Source of the DNA: an uncultured Eubacterium sp.
GTDB taxonomy: Bacteria; Bacillota; Clostridia; Lachnospirales; Lachnospiraceae
DNA length: 58,446 bases
Direction of reading: 5' to 3'
Assembly (NCBI GenBank): GCA_910584345.1
Contig: CAJTZX010000022.1
Coordinates: 1 to 58,446 of the forward strand
Part shown: positions 18,253-25,903 of the stretch, piece after piece
Position numbering within the stretch: the stretch's first letter is position 1
How the letters are laid out: each line of letters opens with the position of its first letter
Made by a program: the position numbers and the translations under genes
The notes under the pieces: model-generated
Told to the model about the DNA's origin: nothing
The model's input: the letters and a program-made list of their open reading frames with translations, nothing else
Database searches by the model: none

Positions 18253-20181
18253 TTAATTCAGAATAGCATTTGTTTCCTGAATAACATTTCTGACATTTTC
18301 AGCCATTTTTGTAACCGCATCCATCGATTCCTGAATCAGACGTCCGTTTTCGGAAGTCTGGTTCACATCTGCAATTGCGTTTTGAACAGAAGCAAGCAGT
18401 TCTGTAATAGTATCATTGAACTTGTCCAGCACATTGCCGATTTCACCGATAGAAATCTTAATGGATTCATCGTTAGTTTTTGCGGATGCAACCGACAGCT
18501 TGGAGCTTTCGGATAGCTGACGGATATTTGTGGCAACGACTGCAAATCCGCGTCCGGCTTCTCCGGCTCTGGCAGCTTCGATCGCAGCATTTAAGGAAAG
18601 CAGGTTAATCTGTCCGGCAATCTTTTCAACGTCTCTTGTCATAATGTTGTAGCTTTCGATACTGTTGTTAATATGTTCGGCAGAATCTTTAATCCCTTCG
18701 TTTAAGTTGGCCAGACGGTTCATCTGGTCGGTAAGTATATTCATCTTGTCTGTCGTATGCAGGCCGCAGTCGCGGATGGCGTATGCTTCGTCTTTTACGC
18801 TTTGAATACGGTCGCTTAACTGCTGGAAGATCTGCATGAGCTCTTCGTTCATTTCATAGACTTTGCGATTGACGTTTTCTACCTTTAGGCGTTCCTCTTT
18901 CATGGAGTGCAGCATGTACTGGTGGCAATTTTCTTTTTCATTGATGCCTTTTGCCAGAGCGATGGCCATATCCCTGCAGGTAGGGAATCCACATGCATGA
19001 CAGTCAAAATGTTTTTGCGCTTCCGTTTCTTTTCCAAGAGATTTAAATATTCGTTCAATATCTGCTTCGGTAACTTGTATGTTTTTACTGCTTTGCGAAT
19101 GGTAAGTGCGTATGTAGTCGTTTAAATGAAGTGTTTTGTCAAACTCTTCGAACTGAAGGTCATGCCCTTTTTTTGTTTTTGCTTTGCGTCTTACATTTTT
19201 TGCATATTGTTCAACATCATACATGATGTTGTTCATAGCAAAACAATGATAATCGACACCGGTGGCAGGACCGCCGTTACAGCCATCTTTACAGTTTAAT
19301 ACGTCAAAGACGGTTGGCAGGTCGCTTCTTTTCTGCTTTTGATAGAGCTCTAAGTCCTCGTACAGCCGTTCCGTTCCTTCGGATGTAATGACCTGCAGGT
19401 CAGGCTGATGCAGCAGCAGGTTTTTCATAAGTCCGCCGGGTCTTGGATAAATTGCGCCTTCCAGACCAACCGTTCCATCAAATTCAAATTCACTGTACAC
19501 CTTTACTTTTGGCAGATCTACATTGTTTTCTTTGAAATAATCCCGCAGATGTTCCATCGTTACATTGTAGTCAATGATTTTTGTCTCACGAAATTCATCT
19601 GCCTTTGCGATGCATGGGGAGATCGCTGCGATTTTGCCGCGGTAACCAATGACATTTCGAAGATAAATGCCCAGACAAAGCATTGGGCTGTGGATTGGGG
19701 ATAAGCTTGGAATCAGTTCCGGCGTGTGCTTTAGTATATAATTTACAACAGCCGGACAGGGTTGGGATATTACTTTTGCCTGTGGGTTTTGTTCTAAGTA
19801 GCGGATATGTGCCCACGTACAGATATCTGCGCCGAAAGATACGTCGTATATTTTTTTGACGCCCTGGTTTCGGAACCATTGGAGTGCATGACGCCAGTTT
19901 CCGTCAAAACCGATTTTTATTGACGGTGCAGCGATCAGTACTAATTCTTTGCCGGATTTGAGGTCTTTTAGAAATTCGTCAATATCGTCACCATAAGTCC
20001 GGGCGTGATGAGAACATGCATGAATGCAGGCGCCGCATTTAATGCATTTGCTTTCATCAATCCGGATGGTCAGCCGGCCTTGCTCATCTGTTTTGGCGAC
20101 ATTTGCATCGGCTACGGGGCAGGCTCTAACACAAGCGTTGCAGCCGACACATTTGTCTACGTCTAAATATATTGCCCCCAT
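18253..20181 (-). CDS. [FeFe]-hydrogenase-like sensor fused to a chemoreceptor signalling domain
   Basis: Soluble 642-residue fusion with no membrane segment. Domains in order: two 4Fe-4S clusters (Cys11/14/17/21 and Cys46/49/52/56); a [FeFe]-hydrogenase large-subunit domain (about 75-330); a second Fe-S motif DCHACGFPTC with Cys394, 397, 402 and 419; and an MCP domain whose tip (INLLSLNAAIEAARAGEAGRG) is intact. All four H-cluster cysteines appear present: Cys142 (QPCP), Cys190 (SPCIAK), Cys297 and Cys301 (NCKDGC). The proton-relay Cys of catalytic enzymes is replaced by Pro141, and the usual Met residues near the cluster are changed, as in sensory-type hydrogenases. I infer an H2 or redox sensor feeding CheA or a related kinase from the cytosol. 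AGGAGG precedes the ATG. Confidence 0.88.
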   Translation of the reverse strand: MGAIYLDVDKCVGCNACVRACPVADANVAKTDEQGRLTIRIDESKCIKCGACIHACSHHARTYGDDIDEFLKDLKSGKELVLIAAPSIKIGFDGNWRHALQWFRNQGVKKIYDVSFGADICTWAHIRYLEQNPQAKVISQPCPAVVNYILKHTPELIPSLSPIHSPMLCLGIYLRNVIGYRGKIAAISPCIAKADEFRETKIIDYNVTMEHLRDYFKENNVDLPKVKVYSEFEFDGTVGLEGAIYPRPGGLMKNLLLHQPDLQVITSEGTERLYEDLELYQKQKRSDLPTVFDVLNCKDGCNGGPATGVDYHCFAMNNIMYDVEQYAKNVRRKAKTKKGHDLQFEEFDKTLHLNDYIRTYHSQSSKNIQVTEADIERIFKSLGKETEAQKHFDCHACGFPTCRDMAIALAKGINEKENCHQYMLHSMKEERLKVENVNRKVYEMNEELMQIFQQLSDRIQSVKDEAYAIRDCGLHTTDKMNILTDQMNRLANLNEGIKDSAEHINNSIESYNIMTRDVEKIAGQINLLSLNAAIEAARAGEAGRGFAVVATNIRQLSESSKLSVASAKTNDESIKISIGEIGNVLDKFNDTITELLASVQNAIADVNQTSENGRLIQESMDAVTKMAENVRNVIQETNAILN

Positions 20182-20271
20182 GTTTCTTATTCCTCCTGTA
20201 ATTATTTGGCTCTGTTTTTCTTTATTTTAACATATTTCGATGACAAAGTCATTCGTTTTGCAGATTTATGA

Positions 20272-20300
20272 TTGCATTTTTTTCGGTTTTTAGGTATAAT
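20272..20300 (+). promoter_or_regulatory. Promoter of the amino-acid transporter binding-protein gene
   Basis: TTGCAT (20272-20277), 17 bases, TATAAT (20295-20300), about 43 bases before the start at 20343. Confidence 0.75.
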
Positions 20301-20342
20301 GGCAAAGATATTGGTGCGGACAGACCGCAAAAGGAGGATAAA

Positions 20343-21266
20343 ATGAAAAAATTAATAGCAGCATTAGTAACATGTACGTTAACGGCAGCAATGCTGATTG
20401 GATGCGGCAGTGCTGCCGATGACAGCAATGCGTCGTCAAATACGGATGTAAATGCACAGATTACACAGGCAGATGATGCAACAGCAGACACAAAGACAGA
20501 TGATAGTGCGGCAGCAGACACAAAGACAGAAGATGATGCGGCAGCAGACACAAAGACAGATGGTGACGCGGATCGTTCTGCATCAGAGATTAAGACCGTA
20601 AAAGAAGGGGTACTGACGATGGCTACCAACGCTACATTTCCACCGTATGAGTACTATGAGGGCAATGAAATTATTGGCATTGATGCAGAGATTGCAAAAG
20701 CAGTTGCAAATAAGCTCGGTCTGGAGTTAAAGATTGAAGATATGGAATTTAATTCTATTATTATTGCAGTGACACAGGGAAAAGCAGATATTGGTTTGGC
20801 AGGCATGACAGTTACAGATGAACGTAAGGAAGCGGTTGATTTTTCAGATTCCTATGCAACAGGCATTCAGGCTGTCATAGTTCCAGAGGATTCTTCCATT
20901 CAAGGCATTGCTGATCTGACTGGAAAAAAGATTGGTGTGCAGCTTGCAACAACTGGTGATATTTATGCAAAAGATGATTTTGGCGAAGAAAATGTAGAAG
21001 CATATAACAAAGGCGCAGATGCAGTTATGGCTTTGAAGCAGGGAAAAGTAGATGCAGTCATTATTGATAACCAGCCTGCGATTTCATTTGTAAAGAGTAC
21101 GGATGGACTTAAAATTTTGGAGACCGAGTATGCAGTGGAGGATTATGCTGCAGCGATCGCAAAAGGAAATGATGCATTGGTACAGGCTGTGAATGGCGCA
21201 TTAGCTGAGCTGAAAGAGGACGGAACGATTCAGTCCATTATTGACAAGTATATTGTATCAGAATAA
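20343..21266 (+). CDS. Amino-acid ABC transporter substrate-binding lipoprotein
   Basis: Family 3 solute-binding protein (307 residues) that would deliver a polar amino acid to the permease encoded next. A lipoprotein signal peptide ends in the lipobox LIGC (Cys at about residue 21). An acidic, repetitive linker of about 55 residues follows, with three DTKT units encoded by 30-base DNA repeats. The binding domain has LTMATNATFPPYEYYEGNEIIGIDAEIAKAVA, the family 3 pattern, and ends in a normal C-terminus. AGGAGG before the ATG at 20343 fixes the start. A terminator separates it from the permease gene, probably giving an excess of binding protein. Confidence 0.93.
   Translation: MKKLIAALVTCTLTAAMLIGCGSAADDSNASSNTDVNAQITQADDATADTKTDDSAAADTKTEDDAAADTKTDGDADRSASEIKTVKEGVLTMATNATFPPYEYYEGNEIIGIDAEIAKAVANKLGLELKIEDMEFNSIIIAVTQGKADIGLAGMTVTDERKEAVDFSDSYATGIQAVIVPEDSSIQGIADLTGKKIGVQLATTGDIYAKDDFGEENVEAYNKGADAVMALKQGKVDAVIIDNQPAISFVKSTDGLKILETEYAVEDYAAAIAKGNDALVQAVNGALAELKEDGTIQSIIDKYIVSE
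20481..20570 (+). repeat. Three 30-base tandem repeats inside the binding-protein gene
   Basis: Units at 20481-20510, 20511-20540 and 20541-20570, each built on GCAGACACAAAGACAGA and encoding an acidic Ala/Asp/Lys/Thr decapeptide. They form the linker between the lipid anchor and the binding domain and are prone to change in copy number. Confidence 0.85.
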
Positions 21267-21278
21267 AACGATTGAAAC

Positions 21279-21305
21279 AGAGGGCATTTTTACCGCCCTC
21301 TTTTT
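21279..21305 (+). terminator. Terminator between binding protein and permease genes
   Basis: AGAGGGC (21279-21285) pairs with GCCCTCT (21295-21301), followed by TTTTC. Partial read-through would lower permease and ATPase expression relative to the binding protein. Confidence 0.75.
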
Positions 21306-21370
21306 CTGGTTTTTGTAAATGGAGCGATTACGATACTTTTACAAATTAGGAAGAAGGAGTAAAGAGCCGG

Positions 21371-22090
21371 ATGGAATATTTGAAGGAAATCATAGATAAA
21401 TTTTTTATTACGGATGACCGCTGGCGTTACTTTACCGATGGTCTGCTTATTACGCTGCAGGTAACAGCAGGAGCGCTTTTGCTAGGACTTGTAATCGGTA
21501 TTGTTGTCTCGATTATCCGTTCGTCTCACGACCAGATCAAGCAGGAGGAGTTAAGTCTGCCGGCCAGAACTGTATTCTGGCTGCTGAATACGGCTGCCAG
21601 GTTGTATTTGACTGTGATTCGTGGAACACCTACGCTTGTACAGCTGTTATTGTTTTATTTTTTCTTTTTACAAAATCTGGAAAGTAAGGTTATGGCGGCA
21701 ACGATTGCGTTTGGTATTAATTCAGGAGCATATTTGGCGGAGATTTTCCGTTCAGGAATTATGTCGATCGATCAGGGGCAGATGGAAGCCGGACGTTCGT
21801 TGGGACTTAGCTATACGGTGACGATGCGCAAGATTATTTTGCCACAGGCATTTAAAAATGCACTGCCTGCATTAATCAATGAGATCATTACACTTTTAAA
21901 AGAAACGTCTATCAGTGGATACATCGGCTTGAATGATCTGACCAGAGGAGCAGAAATTGTCGGTGGTGCGACTTATGAGCAGCTGATTCCATTGCTTGCA
22001 GCCGCTGTTGTTTATCTTGCAGTCGTAATGTTCTTTACATGGATTATGGGAATTGTAGAAAGGAGACTTCGGGAAAGTGATCGCCGTTAA
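21371..22090 (+). CDS. Amino-acid ABC transporter permease
   Basis: HisM/GlnP-type inner-membrane permease (239 residues) with about five membrane helices and the EAA loop involved in ATPase contact (QMEAGRSLGLSYTVTMRKIILPQAFKNALP). The region TVIRGTPTLVQLLLFYFF is typical of polar amino-acid transporters. AGGAAGAAGGAG precedes the start. Its end overlaps the ATPase gene by 14 bases. Confidence 0.95.
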   Translation: MEYLKEIIDKFFITDDRWRYFTDGLLITLQVTAGALLLGLVIGIVVSIIRSSHDQIKQEELSLPARTVFWLLNTAARLYLTVIRGTPTLVQLLLFYFFFLQNLESKVMAATIAFGINSGAYLAEIFRSGIMSIDQGQMEAGRSLGLSYTVTMRKIILPQAFKNALPALINEIITLLKETSISGYIGLNDLTRGAEIVGGATYEQLIPLLAAAVVYLAVVMFFTWIMGIVERRLRESDRR

Positions 22091-22799
22091 AAATCTTACG
22101 AAAAAATTTGGAGGTCATCTTGTACTGGATGATATTACAGAAAATATCAATGCAGGGGAAAAGATTGCTATTATCGGGCCATCCGGTTCCGGCAAATCAA
22201 CATTCCTGCGCTGTCTGAATCTGCTGGAGCAGCCTACGAGCGGACAGATTATCTTTGACGGGACTGATATTATGGGGAAAGGTGTGGATATTAATAAAAT
22301 ACGCCAACAGATGGGGATGGTTTTTCAGCATTTTAATCTGTTTCCGCATCTGTCGATTATGGACAATATTACGCTGGCGCCGGTTCAGTTAAAGCTTATG
22401 AGCAAAGAAGAGGCAAAGGAGGAAGCGCTTCGTTTGCTTAAAGTTGTCAATTTGCAGGAAAAAGCGGATGCATATCCAGGGCAGTTGTCCGGTGGACAAA
22501 AGCAGAGGATTGCGATTGTACGCTCCCTGGCATTAAAACCGAAAATGATGTTGTTTGATGAGCCTACTTCTGCTTTGGACCCGGAAATGGTCGGAGAAGT
22601 GCTGGAAGTTATGAAGGGATTGGCAGATGAAGGGATGACGATGGCTGTTGTGACGCATGAAATGGGTTTTGCCAGAGAAGTCGCTACAAGGATTTTTTTC
22701 GTAGACGAAGGACATATTTTGGAACAGGGAACGCCCGAACAGGTGTTTGACCATCCAAAACATGCGAGGACACAGGAATTTTTATCCAAAGTACTTTAG
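22077..22799 (+). CDS. Amino-acid ABC transporter ATP-binding protein
   Basis: GlnQ-type ATPase (240 residues) with Walker A GPSGSGKST, Q-loop VFQHFNLFPH, signature LSGGQKQR, Walker B MMLFDEPTSALDP and the H-loop THEMGF. It uses a GTG start inside the end of the permease gene, so it is translationally coupled. Together with the two preceding genes it forms a complete importer; the amino acid cannot be told with certainty. Confidence 0.95.
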   Translation: MIAVKNLTKKFGGHLVLDDITENINAGEKIAIIGPSGSGKSTFLRCLNLLEQPTSGQIIFDGTDIMGKGVDINKIRQQMGMVFQHFNLFPHLSIMDNITLAPVQLKLMSKEEAKEEALRLLKVVNLQEKADAYPGQLSGGQKQRIAIVRSLALKPKMMLFDEPTSALDPEMVGEVLEVMKGLADEGMTMAVVTHEMGFAREVATRIFFVDEGHILEQGTPEQVFDHPKHARTQEFLSKVL

Positions 22800-22951
22800 A
22801 GCGTATAAAAAGGTTGATAAAAAAGGCACCGCAAACATTGCATTTTCATGTGATTCTAATGTTAAAATGTCACAATACTCTTATGAAAATATAAGAAATG
22901 GACGAAATATATACTAATCAGGAAAGTATGTATAAAAATGCAGGAAATCAA

Positions 22952-22985
22952 GTAACAGTTTTAGTTATGTTCTGAGCTGTTATAC
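22952..22985 (+). repeat. Intergenic hairpin repeat, copy 2
   Basis: GTAACAG and CTGTTATAC arms. The interior GTTAT and CTGA blocks align with the copy at 48661-48692, with a small insertion. It lies in the 237-base gap between the ABC transporter and the next gene, which otherwise holds no clear feature. Confidence 0.45.
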
Positions 22986-23042
22986 AATGAAAACAAATAA
23001 GGGGAATGATCCTAATAGAAATGAAATGAGGAGGAAATGCAT

Positions 23043-23687
23043 ATGAGTCTGACAGTTTCTGGTTATATGAGACAGTTATACAAGGGAAATTCTTATGGAG
23101 CAACTGTAAACGGGCGTAGCGGGCAGCCTGCGCACAGCCTTTTTTCGGCAGATATGAAAGCTGTACGGCGGGCTGTGAAAGAATTGAACGACTATGACTA
23201 TGACGAAGGCGAAGGCACTGAGCTGATGAATAAGGTGCAGGCGTTTGTGGATACGTATAACAATTATATCGATTCGGCAAAAGGGATGAACAACGATGAT
23301 GTCAATCGCTATATGTCTAAAATGAAAAAGTTGACAAAGGAACATGCGGATGAGCTGGAAGACATTGGCGTTACGATTCAAAGCAGCGGCAAATTAAAGC
23401 TTAAGAAAAAAGAGCTGCAGGATACAAGCAGATATGATGTGGGCCTGTTATTTTCCGAAGATGCAGAGTATGCAAAAATGACAGAAAAGCAGATGAAGCT
23501 CACGCAGCGGATGTTTCTTAGAAACAACCTGAACATACCAAAGCAGAGTGTACAGACGAAAAAAAGTGGTACAAATAACAATACGCAGACAACTGCAGAG
23601 GGACTTTTGGCAGATAGTATGAAGCAACAGTCTTTACAGCAGTCGGTTAACAGTTTTGTAGGAAACAATATTGATTATATGCTTTAA
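23043..23687 (+). CDS. Uncharacterised protein with flagellar-cap-like C-terminal motif
   Basis: 214 residues, hydrophilic, no signal peptide or membrane helix. The stretch LEDIGVTIQSSGKLKLKKKEL, then a segment ending VGLLFS, resembles the C-terminal domain of flagellar cap protein FliD (pattern LSDIGI...GKLxLDxxKL...LF). The tail is Gln/Asn-rich and ends in a hydrophobic-aromatic motif. It is far shorter than FliD and lacks the N-terminal helix of flagellar axial proteins. Of two nearby ATGs, 23043 has the better distance from GAGGAGG. Function not known; a filament-associated or secreted protein is a guess. Confidence 0.65.
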   Translation: MSLTVSGYMRQLYKGNSYGATVNGRSGQPAHSLFSADMKAVRRAVKELNDYDYDEGEGTELMNKVQAFVDTYNNYIDSAKGMNNDDVNRYMSKMKKLTKEHADELEDIGVTIQSSGKLKLKKKELQDTSRYDVGLLFSEDAEYAKMTEKQMKLTQRMFLRNNLNIPKQSVQTKKSGTNNNTQTTAEGLLADSMKQQSLQQSVNSFVGNNIDYML

Positions 23688-23717
23688 GCAATGCCATAAA
23701 TTTCCATTGATTTTTTA

Positions 23718-23746
23718 TTGAAGATTATGGCCAGATAGTATATAAT
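23718..23746 (+). promoter_or_regulatory. Promoter of the leucine-rich-repeat gene pair
   Basis: TTGAAG (23718-23723), 17 bases, TATAAT (23741-23746), about 80 bases before the chosen start. Confidence 0.7.
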
Positions 23747-23824
23747 TTCCTATAGCTAGTATATATCGGAATAACAATTGATATGGAAATCAAAATGAAA
23801 ACAGCAGAGCACAGGGGGATTCAA

Positions 23825-25885
23825 ATGAGACGAAGAGTATGGGCAGCAGCGCTTGCAGCAGCAGTAACGCTTACATCAGCTGTTACAATACCATATGAAC
23901 AAGCACGGTTTGTTATGGCTGCCCCGCAGAGTACGGCTACTGAGGTATCAGATACTTCTACAGACGGCAGGACGACGGCGGGCGGTTTTACGTTTCGTAT
24001 CACAGGCAAGGAAGCTACGATTACCGGATACAACGGAGGAATGAAAGAGTTAGCAATTCCAACTAAAATTTCGGTAACACGTTCGACTTCATCCGGAGGA
24101 AATACCGGCGGGGCACAGCAGCCCGATACAACAACGACAGATTACGATGTTACTGCAATTGCAGAAAATGCGTTCAGTGGCAATCTTGGGATTCAAAAAG
24201 TAACGATGTCAGGCGGTACGAATAAAGACGGAAAAGTATTTGGTATACGTACAATTGGAGATCGTGCGTTTTTCGCTTGCCATGATCTGACGACAGTGGA
24301 GATTGCGTCTACAACTAATTCGATAGGCAAATATGTATTTGCAGATTGTGTGGCGCTAAACAGCATGAAAGTCGGCGACGGTAATCAAAGATATAAGATC
24401 ATTGACAATGCATTGTATTATTATACGGCAGGAGCAGGAACCGGACTGTATACATTGGTACAGTATCCGCTCGCGAATACGGCCGCAGAATATAAAGTGC
24501 CGGATGCGGTATCTTTTACACTGACAGAAATTGCAGAAGGGGCTTTTTGGGGGTCTCCGACGCTTGAGACAATTACGATTCCTGAGACAGTAAAGAAAAT
24601 CGGAGATCATGCGTTTGCAGAAAGTAAAAAGCTCAAAAATATCCTGTTGCCGGTAGGATTGACAGAGCTTGGCACCGAAGCGTTTCGTGGTGACAGTGCA
24701 CTGGAAGAGATTGCGCTTCCTGCAGGTGTGACAACCATTAACCCAGGTACCTTTCAAGGGTGTGAAAAATTAAGAAAAGTCGATATGACGAATGATATGA
24801 AAATCATTGGGAATCGCGCTTTCCAGGGCTGCAAGTCTTTAGTTGACTTTGTTGTGCCGGGGAATGTTACGACAATCGGAGATCAGGCATTTGCAAATTG
24901 TGAGGCGCTGCATCAGATTACGATCCCAATGCGGACGACATCTATTGGCAGCGGTGTATTTACCGGGACAAAGGTGACGGTATTATGTCATAATGGTTCG
25001 CAGGCGGCTACGTATGCGTCAGCAAATGGGCTTACAGCGGAACGTACGTATACGGTAAGCTTTTATACAAACTCTACGTATACGAATCTGATTTCCACGC
25101 AGGAAGTTGTGGAAGGCAAGGATGCAGTGCCGCCGAATGTAGAGGGCCGTCCGGGATACCGAATGAGCTGGAGCGGAAGTTATACAGCGATTAAACAGGA
25201 TACAAGAGTCCATCAAGTATGGGACAAATTGTTTAATGTCACTTTTTTGGATAATTTCAATAACCGTTCTGAAGTGATGCAGGTAGATGAAGGAAAGTAT
25301 GTGACACCACCTGCATGGACCATGCCTGGCTATACACTTTCATGGGATAAAGATCTGACGGATATTGTAACAGAGGATTTTACGGTTCATGCTGTCTGGC
25401 GCAATAATGCATCGGGCGCTACGATCAATGCGGATGCGGCTAGGCCGGCAGAAAAAGGTGCGGATATAACAAAGGGCAATAATCTTTATAAAGTTAGCTC
25501 TTCCAATCCGGGGAATCCGACAGTAAAATTTGTCGGCCTTGTCAATGCGAATGTCAGCAGTGTGAATATACCGGAAACGGTATCAGCCGGCGGAGTTCGT
25601 TATCGTGTGACATTAATTACAAATAACGCGCTCAAAGGAAATAAAAGTATCACCAGCGTAGTTATTAATAAAAATATGAAGAGCATCAGCGCAAAAGCTT
25701 TTTATGACTGTAAAAAATTAAAAAAGATTAAGCTAAAGAGCAAAACGATTACAAAGATTAATAACAAGGCGTTCAGCAAGATCCATGCAAATGCAAAATT
25801 TTACACTTACAATTCACAATTGGACAGGTACAGGGCGCTGCTGAAAAGTTCCGGTGTAAAAAAGCCGTCAATGAAGCGTCTGTAG
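23825..25885 (+). CDS. Secreted BspA-like leucine-rich-repeat protein with InlB-type repeats
   Basis: Surface or secreted protein of 686 residues. Signal peptide MRRRVWAAALAAAVTLTSAV. Then a block of BspA/LRR_5 repeats (pattern IGDRAFxxCxxLxxVxIPxxVxxIG, about 80-400), two Flg_new/InlB B-type repeats (VSFYTNS...HQVWDK and VTFLDNF...HAVWRN), and a final pair of LRR_5 units. Such proteins act as adhesins or bind host and food glycans in gut bacteria. No LPXTG, SLH or other anchor is visible. An ATG at 23783 is in frame, but GGGGG at 6 bases before 23825 and the signal-peptide layout favour 23825. The next gene follows by 18 bases and is a paralogue. Confidence 0.85.
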   Translation: MRRRVWAAALAAAVTLTSAVTIPYEQARFVMAAPQSTATEVSDTSTDGRTTAGGFTFRITGKEATITGYNGGMKELAIPTKISVTRSTSSGGNTGGAQQPDTTTTDYDVTAIAENAFSGNLGIQKVTMSGGTNKDGKVFGIRTIGDRAFFACHDLTTVEIASTTNSIGKYVFADCVALNSMKVGDGNQRYKIIDNALYYYTAGAGTGLYTLVQYPLANTAAEYKVPDAVSFTLTEIAEGAFWGSPTLETITIPETVKKIGDHAFAESKKLKNILLPVGLTELGTEAFRGDSALEEIALPAGVTTINPGTFQGCEKLRKVDMTNDMKIIGNRAFQGCKSLVDFVVPGNVTTIGDQAFANCEALHQITIPMRTTSIGSGVFTGTKVTVLCHNGSQAATYASANGLTAERTYTVSFYTNSTYTNLISTQEVVEGKDAVPPNVEGRPGYRMSWSGSYTAIKQDTRVHQVWDKLFNVTFLDNFNNRSEVMQVDEGKYVTPPAWTMPGYTLSWDKDLTDIVTEDFTVHAVWRNNASGATINADAARPAEKGADITKGNNLYKVSSSNPGNPTVKFVGLVNANVSSVNIPETVSAGGVRYRVTLITNNALKGNKSITSVVINKNMKSISAKAFYDCKKLKKIKLKSKTITKINNKAFSKIHANAKFYTYNSQLDRYRALLKSSGVKKPSMKRL

Positions 25886-25903
25886 AGATTGGAGGATAGT
25901 AAG

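Noticed and set aside
20481..20570. CRISPR-like array
   Set aside because: The 30-base units are contiguous without spacers and are translated in frame within the binding-protein gene.
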